A DNA stretch of 36,867 bases from Pyramidobacter sp. C12-8. Its GTDB lineage: Bacteria > Synergistota > Synergistia > Synergistales > Dethiosulfovibrionaceae. The notes beneath the pieces were generated by a model. It was not told the DNA's origin and searched no databases. It saw nothing but the letters and a program-made list of their open reading frames with translations. The stretch is from the NCBI RefSeq assembly GCF_002007215.1, contig NZ_MUHX01000027.1:1-36867 (forward strand). Direction: 5' to 3'. Both the position numbers and the translations under genes were made by a program. This document shows positions 5,943-14,805 of this stretch, piece by piece (position 1 is the stretch's first letter; each line of letters starts with the position of its first letter).

Positions 5943-7067
5943 ATGAAAACGAGGACGCCCTTCATCAAAACGTTTGCGGCGATCGCCGCGCTGAGTCTCC
6001 TTGCCGCTCCGACCGCCGCGGAGGAGCCGCCGCTTCCCGTGAAGACGCTGTTTCTCGGCTCGGCCCGCTCGCATCCCCAGCGCCATTATTACGGCACCGT
6101 CCAGGGCTCGCAGCGCGTGAACCTGTCGTTCCGCGTGCCGGGGCCGCTGATGGAGTTTCCCGTCGAGATGGGCTCGCGCGTCGCGAAGGGCGATCTGATC
6201 GGCCGCATCGACCCGCGCGACTTCCGCACGCGCCTCAGCGACGCCCAAAGCCGGCTTTCTCAAACGCAGGCGCGCTACGGCGAAGCGCTGAACAACTTCA
6301 GGCGCTACGACGAACTTTACAAAAAACAGTCCGTCTCTCAGGCCCAGTACGATCGTTACAAGACGGCGCTGGACGTGGCGCGTTCGGCGCTGAAAACGGC
6401 GGAAGCGAGCGTCGCCGCCGCGCAGGACGCGCTCGCCGACACGGAGCTGCGCGCCCCGTTTGGCGGCGTGATCGTGGCCCGCATGGCGGAAAACTTTCAG
6501 GACGTGCAGGCCAAGCAGCCCGTAGCCAGCCTGCAGAACCTCGACACGGTCGAGATCGTGATCCGCGTCTCCGAAGAAGACATCGCCAACATCGCCGTCG
6601 CCGACGAAAAAAACAGGATGTTCCGCCTTTCCGAAAAAGTCAGCCTCGACCTGGAAGCCACGCTCGACGAACTGCCCGGGCAGTCGTTCCGCGTCGCCTT
6701 CAAGGAAGTGGGCGCGCAGTCCGACCCGCGCACGCAGACTTATCCGGTCACCGTCACCATGCCGCAGCCGAAGAGCGCCCGCATCCTGCCGGGCATGGCG
6801 GTGAACGTCACGGCCAGCCTGATCGGCGGGGAAACGGGCGATCCGAACTTCTACGTTCCGCTCGAGGCGGTCGTGGGCGACGTGTCGGGGCGCACATGGG
6901 TCTGGCGCTGCGGGCGCGGCGGCAACATCGCCCGCATTCCCGTGACGCTGGGCGATTTTCGCGGCAGCCGCATCCAGATCACCGGCGAACTCGCGCCCGG
7001 CGATCAGATCGTCACCGTCGGCGCGCGCGGCCTGCGCGAAGGGCGAAAAGTCCGCGTCGTCGACTGA
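5943..7067 (+). CDS. RND-type efflux periplasmic adaptor (membrane fusion protein)
   Basis: A 374-aa periplasmic adaptor that would bridge an inner-membrane pump and an outer-membrane channel. A signal peptide is visible (positively charged start, hydrophobic core, AAPTAAEE at about 21-28). Then come a lipoyl/barrel-sandwich half (VPGPLMEFPVEMGSRVAKGD), a long alpha-helical hairpin (about 85-160, including RYDELYKKQSVSQAQYDRYK), the second lipoyl half (LRAPFGGVIVARM), a beta-barrel and a C-terminal domain (GDQIVTVGARGLREGRKVRVV). The start is ATG 5943 after GAGGAG. No RND pump or TolC-like gene follows; a terminator lies at 7094-7121, so it is an orphan adaptor under apparent ArsR control. 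Confidence 0.9.
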   Translation: MKTRTPFIKTFAAIAALSLLAAPTAAEEPPLPVKTLFLGSARSHPQRHYYGTVQGSQRVNLSFRVPGPLMEFPVEMGSRVAKGDLIGRIDPRDFRTRLSDAQSRLSQTQARYGEALNNFRRYDELYKKQSVSQAQYDRYKTALDVARSALKTAEASVAAAQDALADTELRAPFGGVIVARMAENFQDVQAKQPVASLQNLDTVEIVIRVSEEDIANIAVADEKNRMFRLSEKVSLDLEATLDELPGQSFRVAFKEVGAQSDPRTQTYPVTVTMPQPKSARILPGMAVNVTASLIGGETGDPNFYVPLEAVVGDVSGRTWVWRCGRGGNIARIPVTLGDFRGSRIQITGELAPGDQIVTVGARGLREGRKVRVVD

Positions 7068-7093
7068 GCGGCCGTCCACGGAACGTTTTTCCT

Positions 7094-7121
7094 CCCCCGC
7101 GCCGCGCGGGGGCACTTTTTT
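7094..7121 (+). terminator. Intrinsic terminator after the adaptor gene
   Basis: An 8-bp GC stem (CCCCCGCG 7094-7101 with CGCGGGGG 7105-7112, loop CCG) is followed by a six-T run at 7116-7121. Confidence 0.88.
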
Positions 7122-7153
7122 CTCCGCCACGGCGGGAAACGACACGAAAGAGC

Positions 7154-7182
7154 TTGCACAATCTGCCAAAAGGCCCTATATT
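7154..7182 (+). promoter_or_regulatory. Promoter of the nitronate monooxygenase-like gene
   Basis: TTGCAC (7154-7159) and TATATT (7177-7182) are 17 bases apart, 66 bases upstream of the ATG. Confidence 0.6.
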
Positions 7183-7248
7183 TATAAAACCGTCTCGCAC
7201 GGCATATGGAACTCCGCGCGCCCCTCTTCGCGGAGAAAGGAGAAAAGT

Positions 7249-8373
7249 ATGGTTCTCGATAAACTGCCAACTTTGAAGATCGGCCGGTACACGCCGCGCT
7301 TCCCCATCATCCAGGGCGGCATGGGCGTCCTCATTTCGGGGCCCAGCCTCAGCGGCGCCGTCGCGGCCGAAGGCGGCATCGGCACGTTGGCCACCGTCGG
7401 CATCGGCATGGCGACCATGACCTGCAACGTGGACAATTTTTTCAAGAAGAACGTGGAAGCCCTCAAGGATTTCGTCGCCAAGGCCCGCGAAAAGGCGAAA
7501 GGCGGCATCCTCGCCGCCAACTGCATGTGCGCGCTTCAGGATTACGAGCAGCAGGTGCGCGCCGTCTGCGAAGCCGGCATCGACATCATCATCTCCGGCG
7601 CCGGGCTGCCCCTCAAGCTGCCCGAGCTGACCAAGGATTTCCCCAACGTGGCGCTCGTACCGATCGTCAGCAGCCTCAAGGCCGCCTCGATCATCGTGCG
7701 GCGCTGGGTGAAGAACTACGGGCGCACGCCCGACGCCTTCGTCGTGGAAACGCCCAACGCCGCGGGCGGGCATCTGGGCGCCGCCAAGATCGAACAGGTC
7801 GACAACAAGGAGCTTTCGCTCGAGACGGTGATCCCGCAGCTCGTGAACTGGCTGAAAGAGATCAAGCTCAACATTCCCGTCATCGCCGCGGGCGGCATCT
7901 TCGACCGCACCGAGATGCTGCACGCTTTCGAACTGGGCGCCAGCGGCGTGCAGATGGGCACGCGCTTTGCCGCCAGCGCCGAGGGCGACGCCTCCGACGT
8001 CTTCAAACAGGCTTACGTCGACGCCAAGCCCGAGGACGTGGTGCTGATCAACAGCCCCTGCGGGCTGCCCGGCCGGGCGCTGCGCAGCCCGATGGTGGAG
8101 CGCTATCTCCGTCACGAGGACCGCCAGGACCCCTGCATCGCAAACTGCCTGGCGCACTGCGTCTACCGCGCCACGCACAAGACGTTCTGCATCGCCCGCG
8201 CCCTGATCCAGGCGCTCCAGGGCAACTGGGAGGAAGGGCTCTTCTTCTGCGGCACCAACGTGTGGCGCGTCAACAAGATCCAGACCGTGAGAGAGATCTT
8301 CAGCGATCTCTTCGGCGGCGATGAGCGGGGAAACAAAAGCTGCCGCCAGGATACTGCCCCTGATTCTCGATAG
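7249..8373 (+). CDS. Nitronate monooxygenase-family FMN protein (2-nitropropane dioxygenase-like)
   Basis: A 374-aa FMN-dependent TIM-barrel enzyme. Family features: PIIQGGMGVLISGPSLSGAVAAEGGIGTL near the N-terminus (FMN binding), a GGH motif in ETPNAAGGHLGA (about 170-180, the catalytic His region), AAGGIFDRTEM and GVQMGTRFAAS (phosphate-binding loops). The C-terminal third is Cys-rich (SPCGLPGR, DPCIANCLAHC), seen in longer anaerobe homologues. Substrate may be a nitronate or an unsaturated acyl group (FabK is a relative), so the reaction is not fixed. The start is ATG after GGAGAAAGGAG. The last four codons and the stop lie inside dispersed repeat copy C, so the C-terminal tail may be repeat-derived. 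Confidence 0.88.
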   Translation: MVLDKLPTLKIGRYTPRFPIIQGGMGVLISGPSLSGAVAAEGGIGTLATVGIGMATMTCNVDNFFKKNVEALKDFVAKAREKAKGGILAANCMCALQDYEQQVRAVCEAGIDIIISGAGLPLKLPELTKDFPNVALVPIVSSLKAASIIVRRWVKNYGRTPDAFVVETPNAAGGHLGAAKIEQVDNKELSLETVIPQLVNWLKEIKLNIPVIAAGGIFDRTEMLHAFELGASGVQMGTRFAASAEGDASDVFKQAYVDAKPEDVVLINSPCGLPGRALRSPMVERYLRHEDRQDPCIANCLAHCVYRATHKTFCIARALIQALQGNWEEGLFFCGTNVWRVNKIQTVREIFSDLFGGDERGNKSCRQDTAPDSR

Positions 8374-8475
8374 AACGGCTCAACCGTGAGCGCCCGGCGC
8401 CCCGAGGGAGTCCGGTCGCTGAGGACGATCTCGCGAACAGCGCCCTTGCGTTCGGCCTTTCAATCAAGAAACAGC
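8361..8475 (-). repeat. Dispersed intergenic repeat, copy C (inverted)
   Basis: Read on the minus strand this is closely similar to copy B at 31686-31795: TTTCTTGATTGAAAGG then CCGAACGCAAGGGCGCT at one end, a shared CGAG-TCGTCCT stretch inside, and CCGTTCTATCGAGAATC at the other end. It overlaps the stop codon (8371-8373) of the upstream gene. Confidence 0.7.
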
Positions 8476-8493
8476 GGCAGATGTCTCAAACGG

Positions 8494-8546
8494 AAAGAGC
8501 GCGGACGACCGGAATGAGATCCGGTCGTTCGCGCTCTTTTTATTTT
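8494..8546. terminator. Bidirectional intrinsic terminator
   Basis: An imperfect stem of about 18 bp (AAAGAGCG...GACGACCGGA with TCCGGTCG...CGCTCTTT) with a short loop around 8513-8520 is followed by TTTTTATTTT on the plus strand and preceded by A-rich bases for the minus strand. It separates the convergent flavoprotein and 5'-nucleotidase genes. Confidence 0.8.
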
Positions 8547-8596
8547 CGTTCCTGTCGTTTTGTTCCAGCGAGCAGTGCCCCGGCACGCCGCGCCGG

Positions 8597-10276
8597 CTAT
8601 TCGACGATCGTGATCCGGCCGCTGCCAAGCGGATTGCCGTACTTCTCCATCTTCACCTTGCCATGCAGATCCTCGGTAAAATATTTGACCAGGCACTCGG
8701 CGTCGGTGGGCAGGCCCTCGGCCTTCAGGACTTTGACGCCCGCAAGCGCGCCGTTGCCGTCGCCGCCTTCGAGCAGCACGTATTTCGAACTGGCCACGGT
8801 GTAGGCCGCCTCGGGGCGCAGCGGCCCGCCGCCCACGCGCACGTTGCGCACGCGGCGCGGCACCGTCTCGTCGACGCCCGCGAAGACGCCCTTGTCGTCA
8901 ATTTTGACGGGGCTCTTCAGGGACGGCTCGACCTCGAAACTCAAGCCGGAAACCTGCAGAAATCCGCCGTTCTCCTCATCGGGCAGATGGCGGCAGCTGA
9001 ACTCGAGCAGGTCGAGCAGGGTCTGTCCCGGCATCTCGACGACGCAGGTCGGATTGTTCCAGGGATTGACGTTCATCAGGCCGAGGCGGGTCACGTCGGG
9101 GCCGTCGACGGAAGCGCGCACGCCGCCGCCGTTGACGACGGCGATCTGGGCGCCGAGCACGGCGCGGTAGGCGTCGGCCACGAAATCGCCCATGCTGCAC
9201 TCGCCCAGGCGCACGCGGCGCGTGCCGGTGCGGGGGTCGTCGATCGCCAGCGGCACTTCGGCGACGCCGAGCTTTTCGTTCAGATAGGCCACTTTTTCGT
9301 GACACCGGTCGATCAGGGACTGCACGTCGGCGTACGCTTTCTGCGACGCCTCGCTCTTTTTCTCGTCGACGTCGCCGGGATGAAGCAGCTCGGTGCGGAT
9401 GGAGCCGTCTTTGGCCAACGTCATCTTGCCGAAGAACATGAACTTGCTGCCCGTCTGGCTGTAACGCACGTCCTTGCCGTCGGCATTCTTGTAGACTTCG
9501 CCGGCGAAAGCCTCGTGGGAATGACCGTCGATCACGGCGTCGATGCCGCGGGTCCGGGCGATCACGTCGATGGAGCGCCAGCCTTCGTTGATGCCGTTGA
9601 TGCCAAGGTGCGCCAGCAGGATCACGATCTCGGCGCCCTCTTTGCGCGCGCGATCCACGGCCGCCTGGACTTTGGCGACGAAGTCCTTTTCGCCGAAGCC
9701 GTAGATCTGCCGGCCGTTTTCGTCTTCGAAGTATCTGGGCGTCGACGAGGTATAGGTCGAAGGCGTGCAGACGCCGACGAAGGCGACCTGGCGACCGCCC
9801 AGCGTCAGGATCTTGCAGGGCGGCAGCACCGGCTTGTGCGTGCGCAGGTCCTCGAAGTTGGCGCTCAGCACGGGGAACGCGGCCAACTTCTGCACGAGCG
9901 CGAGGAAGTTCGCCGTGCCGTAGTCGAATTCATGATTGCCCGGCACCGCCAGATCGTAGGGAACGGCGTTCATCAGCGCAACGATGTCGGCGCCCTTGGT
10001 CAGCGAACCGGCCATCTCGCCCTGAATGAAGTCGCCGGCGTCGACGACGGCCGTCTCGTAACCGGCCTCGATCATCTGCCGGCGATAGGCCGCCAGCTTC
10101 GCGTAACCGTCGATGCCGCAATGGATGTCGTTCGTGTAAAGCACGACGGCGTCCCGCGGCTCCGCCTTGACCTTGACGTCCTGGCCGCGTCCGGCCACAA
10201 GCAACAGCACGAAGGCGGCCGTCAGCGCCGCTAAACCGCCGAACAAATACTTCCGTGACTTTTCCATCGTATCCAT
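8597..10276 (-). CDS. 5'-nucleotidase / metallophosphatase, UshA-like, membrane-anchored
   Basis: A 559-aa exported nucleotidase. An N-terminal hydrophobic segment (residues 10-28) acts as signal or anchor. The calcineurin-like metallophosphatase domain (about 43-300) shows the metal ligands: Asp50 and His52 (TNDIH), Asp82 (DAGDF), Asn114/His115 (GNHEFDYG), His223 (LLAHLG) and His252/His254 (DGHSH). The C-terminal 5'-nucleotidase domain (about 335-540) shows GECSMGDFVADAYR and NGGGVRA. It would dephosphorylate extracellular or periplasmic nucleotides. The start is ATG 10276 (GGGGGAAAGGA upstream); the in-frame ATG at 10266 is also possible. An extended -10 promoter lies at 10343-10351. Confidence 0.93.
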   Translation of the reverse strand: MDTMEKSRKYLFGGLAALTAAFVLLLVAGRGQDVKVKAEPRDAVVLYTNDIHCGIDGYAKLAAYRRQMIEAGYETAVVDAGDFIQGEMAGSLTKGADIVALMNAVPYDLAVPGNHEFDYGTANFLALVQKLAAFPVLSANFEDLRTHKPVLPPCKILTLGGRQVAFVGVCTPSTYTSSTPRYFEDENGRQIYGFGEKDFVAKVQAAVDRARKEGAEIVILLAHLGINGINEGWRSIDVIARTRGIDAVIDGHSHEAFAGEVYKNADGKDVRYSQTGSKFMFFGKMTLAKDGSIRTELLHPGDVDEKKSEASQKAYADVQSLIDRCHEKVAYLNEKLGVAEVPLAIDDPRTGTRRVRLGECSMGDFVADAYRAVLGAQIAVVNGGGVRASVDGPDVTRLGLMNVNPWNNPTCVVEMPGQTLLDLLEFSCRHLPDEENGGFLQVSGLSFEVEPSLKSPVKIDDKGVFAGVDETVPRRVRNVRVGGGPLRPEAAYTVASSKYVLLEGGDGNGALAGVKVLKAEGLPTDAECLVKYFTEDLHGKVKMEKYGNPLGSGRITIVE

Positions 10277-10342
10277 TCCTTTCCCCCACCAGAGATTTTT
10301 TCAGGCGAAGCCCCGCCGCGCCCTGTTTGAAATTTCGTTCAG

Positions 10343-10351
10343 ATTATAGCA
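10343..10351 (-). promoter_or_regulatory. Extended -10 promoter of the 5'-nucleotidase gene
   Basis: TGCTATAAT on the minus strand (10351-10343) is a perfect extended -10 element; no good -35 is seen. It is 67 bases upstream of the start codon, so this gene can be transcribed separately from the beta-CASP gene upstream. Confidence 0.55.
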
Positions 10352-10368
10352 GATGACAACGCAATTTT

Positions 10369-12153
10369 CTAATTTCTCGCCGCGTCCTTGCCGGACTGGG
10401 CGATGATCGAGTCGAGCAGCACGGCGACGGCGTCGAGCAGGGGCTGAGATTCGGCCGCGATCTCGCCGCTGCCGGCCTTTTCGTAGATCTCGCGCATCTG
10501 GTCGCTGATGTTTTCGAGGGCTTTCACGGCGCGGCGATTGGCGCGGCGCGCCTTTTTCTCGGCCGTCTTCTTCTGCTCCTTCGTCAGCGTTTTCTCCGCA
10601 ACGGAGACTGAGGGCGCCGTTTCGACTTTCGCAACGGGCGCGCCTTTTTCCTCGGCGACGGCCGCGCCGCCGGGATCGGCGGGCGTCTCGGTCTCGGCGA
10701 TCTTCTCGGGAAGCGGCGCGGCCTTGGCGTCGGCGATCGCCTCGCTGAGCTTCTGGCCGGCTTCGCGGGGCACGAGCGCCACTTCCTGATCGAGCTCGGG
10801 CACCAGCGCCTCGAAGCCACGCGTTTTCAGGGCCTCGGCCAGACTTTGCGCGGCTTCGGCTTCGCCGTGGGTGACGAAGAACTTCGGCATGGTGGGACGG
10901 AAGCGTTCGGCCCAGCCGAGCAGGTCGGTGCGGTCGGCATGGGCCGAGAAGCCGCCGATGGTGTGGATCTGCGCGTTGACGTTGACGACTTCGCCGGCGA
11001 TGCGCACGGTCTTGGCGCGGTCGACGATGCGGCGTCCCAGCGTGCCGTGCGCCTGGTAGCCCACGAAGACGACGTGGTTGTCGGGGTTCCAGATGCCGTT
11101 CTTGAGATGATGGACGATGCGCCCGCCGTTGCACATGCCGCTGCCGGCCATGACCACGCCGAAGCCGAGGTTATTGACGGCCTGCGACTCCTCGCGCGTG
11201 GAGACGTAGCGGATGTCCTCGCTGGAGAAGGGATTGCCGCCGTCGCGGCGGTAAGCCTGGATCTCCTGCGACAGCAGGTCGAGATGGCTCTCGTAGAGTT
11301 TGCTGACTTTGACGCCCATCGGCGAATCGAAGAACACCGGCATGCCGCCGCCCACGCCCTGCCCGCGCAGCAGCTCCAGCTCGTACATGATGCGCTGGGC
11401 TCGGTCGACCACGAAGGTAGGGATGAACACTTTGCCTTTCTTTTTGGCGAAGATGTCCTTCATCAGCGTCTGAAATTCTTCGCGGGTCTGCCGGTTGTCC
11501 TTGTGCTCGCGGTTGCCGTAGGTGGACTCGATGACGACGTAATCCGCGTCGGTGATCTCCGCCGGCGCGCGTCCCATCACGGTCTGCATGGGGCCGAGGT
11601 CGCCGGAGAAGACAAGGCGCACGATACGCCCTTCTTCCTCGATGAGGATTTCCAAAATGGCGCTGCCAAGGATGTGTCCGGCGTCGCGGAAGCGGACCGA
11701 CACGCCGGGGAGGATTTCGAGGCGCGAGTCGTAATTGACGGGCGCGAAAAGTTTCTTGGCGGCGTCGGCTTCTTCCTGCCCGTAGATCGGTTCCGCGGGC
11801 GGCAGGCCGCGGCGGGCGTTCTTGGCGCTCTGCCATTCGGCGTCTTCGCGCATGAGGCGCACCGAGTCGTCCCAGAGGATCTCGGTCAGTTCGATGGTCG
11901 GCAGCGTCGCGTAAATTTTGCCGCGGAAGCCCTCCTTGACCAGCTTGGGGATGCGGCCTGAGTGGTCGATGTGCGCGTGCGTCAGCAGCACCGCGTCGAT
12001 CGAACCGGCGGCGTAGGGGAACGGATCGTCGTTGGCTTCTTCCCGCTCGCCCTGATGCATGCCGCAGTCGATGAGCAGACGATGCCCTCCGGCTTCGAGC
12101 AGATAATTGGAACCGGTCACTTCTTTGGCGGCGCCGCAGAATTTCAGCAGCAT
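10369..12153 (-). CDS. Beta-CASP metallo-beta-lactamase RNA exonuclease/endonuclease with C-terminal extension
   Basis: A 594-aa predicted RNA-processing nuclease of the YSH1/CPSF73-like bacterial family. The MBL core carries HAHIDHSGRIP (His59, His61, Asp63, His64), a later DAGHILGS and SGDLG, and the beta-CASP motifs follow (IPTFVVDRAQ, MAGSGMCNGGRIVHHL, then GGFSAHADRTDL and FVTHGE). About 460 residues make the usual protein; a further ~130-residue Ala/Glu/Lys-rich tail (10369 to about 10760) is predicted mostly disordered or helical. The start ATG 12153 lies within the end of the dCMP deaminase gene (10-base overlap) and has an AAGGAGGG site, so the two are translationally coupled. Confidence 0.92.
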   Translation of the reverse strand: MLLKFCGAAKEVTGSNYLLEAGGHRLLIDCGMHQGEREEANDDPFPYAAGSIDAVLLTHAHIDHSGRIPKLVKEGFRGKIYATLPTIELTEILWDDSVRLMREDAEWQSAKNARRGLPPAEPIYGQEEADAAKKLFAPVNYDSRLEILPGVSVRFRDAGHILGSAILEILIEEEGRIVRLVFSGDLGPMQTVMGRAPAEITDADYVVIESTYGNREHKDNRQTREEFQTLMKDIFAKKKGKVFIPTFVVDRAQRIMYELELLRGQGVGGGMPVFFDSPMGVKVSKLYESHLDLLSQEIQAYRRDGGNPFSSEDIRYVSTREESQAVNNLGFGVVMAGSGMCNGGRIVHHLKNGIWNPDNHVVFVGYQAHGTLGRRIVDRAKTVRIAGEVVNVNAQIHTIGGFSAHADRTDLLGWAERFRPTMPKFFVTHGEAEAAQSLAEALKTRGFEALVPELDQEVALVPREAGQKLSEAIADAKAAPLPEKIAETETPADPGGAAVAEEKGAPVAKVETAPSVSVAEKTLTKEQKKTAEKKARRANRRAVKALENISDQMREIYEKAGSGEIAAESQPLLDAVAVLLDSIIAQSGKDAARN

Positions 12154-12692
12154 GAGCAGCCCTCCTTCGTGGCGTTTCGGTCGCCGAGGCTGAAGCGCGC
12201 CCGGTCGAGGCAGTCGTTGATGCAGCCGAGGCGTTCGGGCGGAAAGTGTTCGGCGGTAAGTCCCGCTTCGCGGCGCAGATTCTCCGCCAGTTCGTCGGGA
12301 TAGGAATAAAGATAGACGACGCGGCGGATGCCGGCGTTGATGATCGCTTTGGTGCAGAAGGAACAGGGCGAATGGGTGCAGTACAGCGAGGCTCCGGCCG
12401 TGGAAACGCCGACCGACGCCGCCTGGGCGATGGCGTTCAGCTCGGCGTGCGAGCCGCGGCAGATCTCGTGCCGTTCTCCTGAGGGGATGCCCAGTTTGGT
12501 GCGCAGACATCCCGTCTCGAAGCAGTGCGGCGTGCCCTTGGGAGCGCCGTTGTACCCCGTGCTGATGATCTGCCCGTCCCTGACGATCACGGCGCCGACC
12601 TGGCGGCGCAGGCAGGTGCTCCTCGTCGCGGCGACCAGCGCGAGAGTCATGAAGTAACTTTCCCAGTCGGGACGCTGATAAGACATTTCCAA
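12144..12692 (-). CDS. dCMP deaminase (ComEB-like)
   Basis: A 182-aa cytidine/deoxycytidylate deaminase, giving dUMP for thymidylate synthesis. Zinc site: His82-Ala-Glu84 and Cys110-X2-Cys113 (SPCSFC), with the substrate-region motif STGYNGAPKGTPHC and GHS-like REA features typical of dCMP deaminases. The C-terminus ends in GCSCC. The TTG at 12692 has AAAGGAG at ideal spacing; the ATG two codons later (12686) is the alternative. It is the first gene of a coupled pair with the beta-CASP nuclease and is divergent from the MFS transporter. Confidence 0.92.
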   Translation of the reverse strand: MEMSYQRPDWESYFMTLALVAATRSTCLRRQVGAVIVRDGQIISTGYNGAPKGTPHCFETGCLRTKLGIPSGERHEICRGSHAELNAIAQAASVGVSTAGASLYCTHSPCSFCTKAIINAGIRRVVYLYSYPDELAENLRREAGLTAEHFPPERLGCINDCLDRARFSLGDRNATKEGCSCC

Positions 12693-12761
12693 TGATCGCT
12701 CCTTTGCGAAAGACCGCGAAAAAATTTCGCGAAAAACTTTTCCGCGCCGGATTTTTATCGT

Positions 12762-12790
12762 TTGAACTGTCCGGCGCTATGGTTTATTAT
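12762..12790 (+). promoter_or_regulatory. Promoter of the MFS transporter cluster
   Basis: TTGAAC (12762-12767) and TATTAT (12785-12790) are 17 bases apart, about 100 bases upstream of the ATG at 12892. The leader between contains GC-rich inverted sequence around GCGCCGG but no clear switch. Confidence 0.6.
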
Positions 12791-12891
12791 AAAGCAGTTG
12801 AGCGGGAATTGACAGCGCGAAGAAATTTCCGCGCCGGAACGCAGTTTTCCGGAGCCGTTCCTTCGCCGCAAATTTTTGAGGTGAAAATCGC

Positions 12892-14124
12892 ATGTTCGCA
12901 AACCGTTCCGTCTTCGCCTGGTGCCTCTACGACACCGGACACTGCGCCTTCGCCACCGTCGTCATGGCCGTGGTGCTGCCCGTCTACTACCAGAACGTCG
13001 TCGCCGGCGGCGGATCGTGGGCGCTGTCGTCGTGGGGCTACGCTTCGTCGGTCGCGCTGCTCCTTTCGGCCCTGCTCACGCCCGTCGTGGGCACGTACGT
13101 CGACGGCCGCCCGCTGAAGAAAAAATTCCTGCTGGCCTTCGCCGCGCTCGGCATCGCCGCCTCGGCCGCGCTGGCCTTCTCGGGGCAAGGGACGTGGCTT
13201 TACTCGCTCTCCTGCATGGTGCTGGGCACGGTCGGCCTCTCGGTGGCGTCGGTGTGTTACGACGCGCTGCTCACGTTCGTCGCGCCGCCGGGCACGATGG
13301 ACCGCGTTTCCACGCTCGGCTACGGCGTCGGCTACCTCGGCGGCGGCGTGCTGCTGGCCCTCGACATGATCCTGATCGCCCGCTTCGGCAAGCCGGGCGT
13401 GAAGATGTCGTTCCTGTCGGTCGCGCTCTGGTGGAGCGCCGCCGCGGCCGTGCTCACGGCGTGGGTGCCCGAGCCGCCGGCGGCCAACAACGCGCCCTCG
13501 GGGCTGAGGCAAACGCTGCGCGCGCTGGCGCACAGCTGGACGGAACTGAAGCAGTACCCCGAGGCGCTGCGTTTCATGGTCTCGTTCTGGCTCTACAACG
13601 ACGGCATCGGCACGATCGTCCGCATGGCCGCCGTGTTCGGCGCCGGACTGGGGATCTCGCAGAACCATCTCGTCGGCGCCATGCTGGCGACGCAGTTCGT
13701 GGGCGTGCCTTTCGCGCTCGTCTTCGCCCGTCTGGCGGAAAAATCCGGCAGCAAGCGCGCCGTCATGATCGCGCTTGCGTGGTATACGATTGTCGCCGTC
13801 GGAGCGATGTTCATCACGCAGGACTGGCATTTCTGGCTGATGGCCGTCGCCGTCGGCATGGTGCAGGGCGGCTCGCAGGCCATCAGCCGTTCGATCTACG
13901 CCTCGATGCTGCCCGCCGGGCGCAGCGGTCACTTCTTCGGCCTCTACAACGTCTCCAGCAAGTTCGCCGGCATCGTCGGCCCGGCGCTGTGCGGCTTCGT
14001 CGCCCAAGCGACGGGTTCGCTGCGGCTGGCCGTGGGCGTGATCGCGCTGAACTTCATCGCCGGCATGGCGATCCTCGCCGGCGTGGACGTGGACAAGGGA
14101 CGCGCCCGCGTCGCCGCGCAGTGA
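12892..14124 (+). CDS. MFS transporter, UMF1/Atg22-like family
   Basis: A 410-aa inner-membrane transporter with about 12 hydrophobic helices. UMF1-family features are the N-terminal [17 protein letters not shown] segment, the [18 protein letters not shown] loop 2-3 motif, and [16 protein letters not shown] with [18 protein letters not shown] in the second half. Homologues are proposed to export small metabolites such as amino acids; the substrate here is unknown. ATG 12892 follows GAGGTG. It heads a plus-strand cluster with the GIY-YIG, TfoX-N and sirtuin genes. Confidence 0.88.
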   Translation: MFANRSVFAWCLYDTGHCAFATVVMAVVLPVYYQNVVAGGGSWALSSWGYASSVALLLSALLTPVVGTYVDGRPLKKKFLLAFAALGIAASAALAFSGQGTWLYSLSCMVLGTVGLSVASVCYDALLTFVAPPGTMDRVSTLGYGVGYLGGGVLLALDMILIARFGKPGVKMSFLSVALWWSAAAAVLTAWVPEPPAANNAPSGLRQTLRALAHSWTELKQYPEALRFMVSFWLYNDGIGTIVRMAAVFGAGLGISQNHLVGAMLATQFVGVPFALVFARLAEKSGSKRAVMIALAWYTIVAVGAMFITQDWHFWLMAVAVGMVQGGSQAISRSIYASMLPAGRSGHFFGLYNVSSKFAGIVGPALCGFVAQATGSLRLAVGVIALNFIAGMAILAGVDVDKGRARVAAQ

Positions 14125-14438
14125 AAAAAATGCCGAATTATTACAATTACATCCTCCGCTGCGCCGACGGCACGCTGTACAGCGGCTCCACCGTCGATCC
14201 CCAAAAGCGCCTGGCCGCCCACAACGCCGGACGCGGCGCCAAATATACGCGCTCGCGCCGCCCCGTGCGCATGATCGCCCTCTGGCAGTGGCCGGACAAA
14301 GGCGCGGCCATGAGCGCCGAAGCGCGCGTCAAGCGCCTGACGCGAGAAGAAAAACTGGCGCTGGCGGCGGGCGTTTCCTTCCCGTCCGGCGGGAAGCGCG
14401 TCTCCGTTCCGAAGGAAAAACGGCCCAGACGAAATTAG
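14121..14438 (+). CDS. GIY-YIG domain nuclease-like protein
   Basis: A 105-aa stand-alone GIY-YIG protein of the UPF0213 (YhbQ) kind. The motif pair is visible as [17 protein letters not shown] followed by a conserved Arg in PQKRLAAHN and the KYT...RPVRM...W continuation; the second motif has Tyr-Ser-Gly in place of Tyr-Ile-Gly, normal in this family. The tail is basic. The role is presumed DNA-related but unknown. The GTG at 14121 overlaps the MFS stop as GTGA, typical of translational coupling; ATG 14130 (protein starting MPNYYN) is the alternative start. Confidence 0.85.
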   Translation: MKKMPNYYNYILRCADGTLYSGSTVDPQKRLAAHNAGRGAKYTRSRRPVRMIALWQWPDKGAAMSAEARVKRLTREEKLALAAGVSFPSGGKRVSVPKEKRPRRN

Positions 14439-14448
14439 GGAGGGGCTC

Positions 14449-14763
14449 ATGGCGTCAAGCAAAGAGTTTTTGTCTTTGATCATGGAACGACTCTCGGAAC
14501 TGCCGGAAGTCGCTTTCCGGCCGATGATGGGAGAATACGTCCTCTATTATCGGGACAAAGTCATCGGCGGCGTTTACGACGACCGTTTCCTCGTCAAGCC
14601 CGTCGCGGCGGCCATCTCACTGATGCCCGACGCGGCCTTCGAACTTCCCTACGAGGGCGGGAAGCCGATGCTCATGGTACGCGACGTCAGCGACCGGGAA
14701 TTCCTCAGAAAGCTCATCGAAGCGACGTACGACGCGCTGCCGGCCGCCGGGGAAAAGAAATAA
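14449..14763 (+). CDS. TfoX N-terminal domain protein
   Basis: A 104-aa protein consisting of one TfoX-N domain (PMMGEYVLYYRDKVIGGVYDDRFLVKP, residues about 25-50, then PYEGGKPMLM). Full-length TfoX/Sxy controls competence genes in some Gammaproteobacteria; single-domain versions such as this are common in anaerobes and have no established function. The start has a GGGAGGGG site. The gap to the preceding GIY-YIG gene is only 10 bases, so they are likely co-transcribed. Confidence 0.88.
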   Translation: MASSKEFLSLIMERLSELPEVAFRPMMGEYVLYYRDKVIGGVYDDRFLVKPVAAAISLMPDAAFELPYEGGKPMLMVRDVSDREFLRKLIEATYDALPAAGEKK

Positions 14764-14805
14764 CCGCTCCGCTTCCGTTTTGGAACATCACTGGGAGGTG
14801 TTGTC

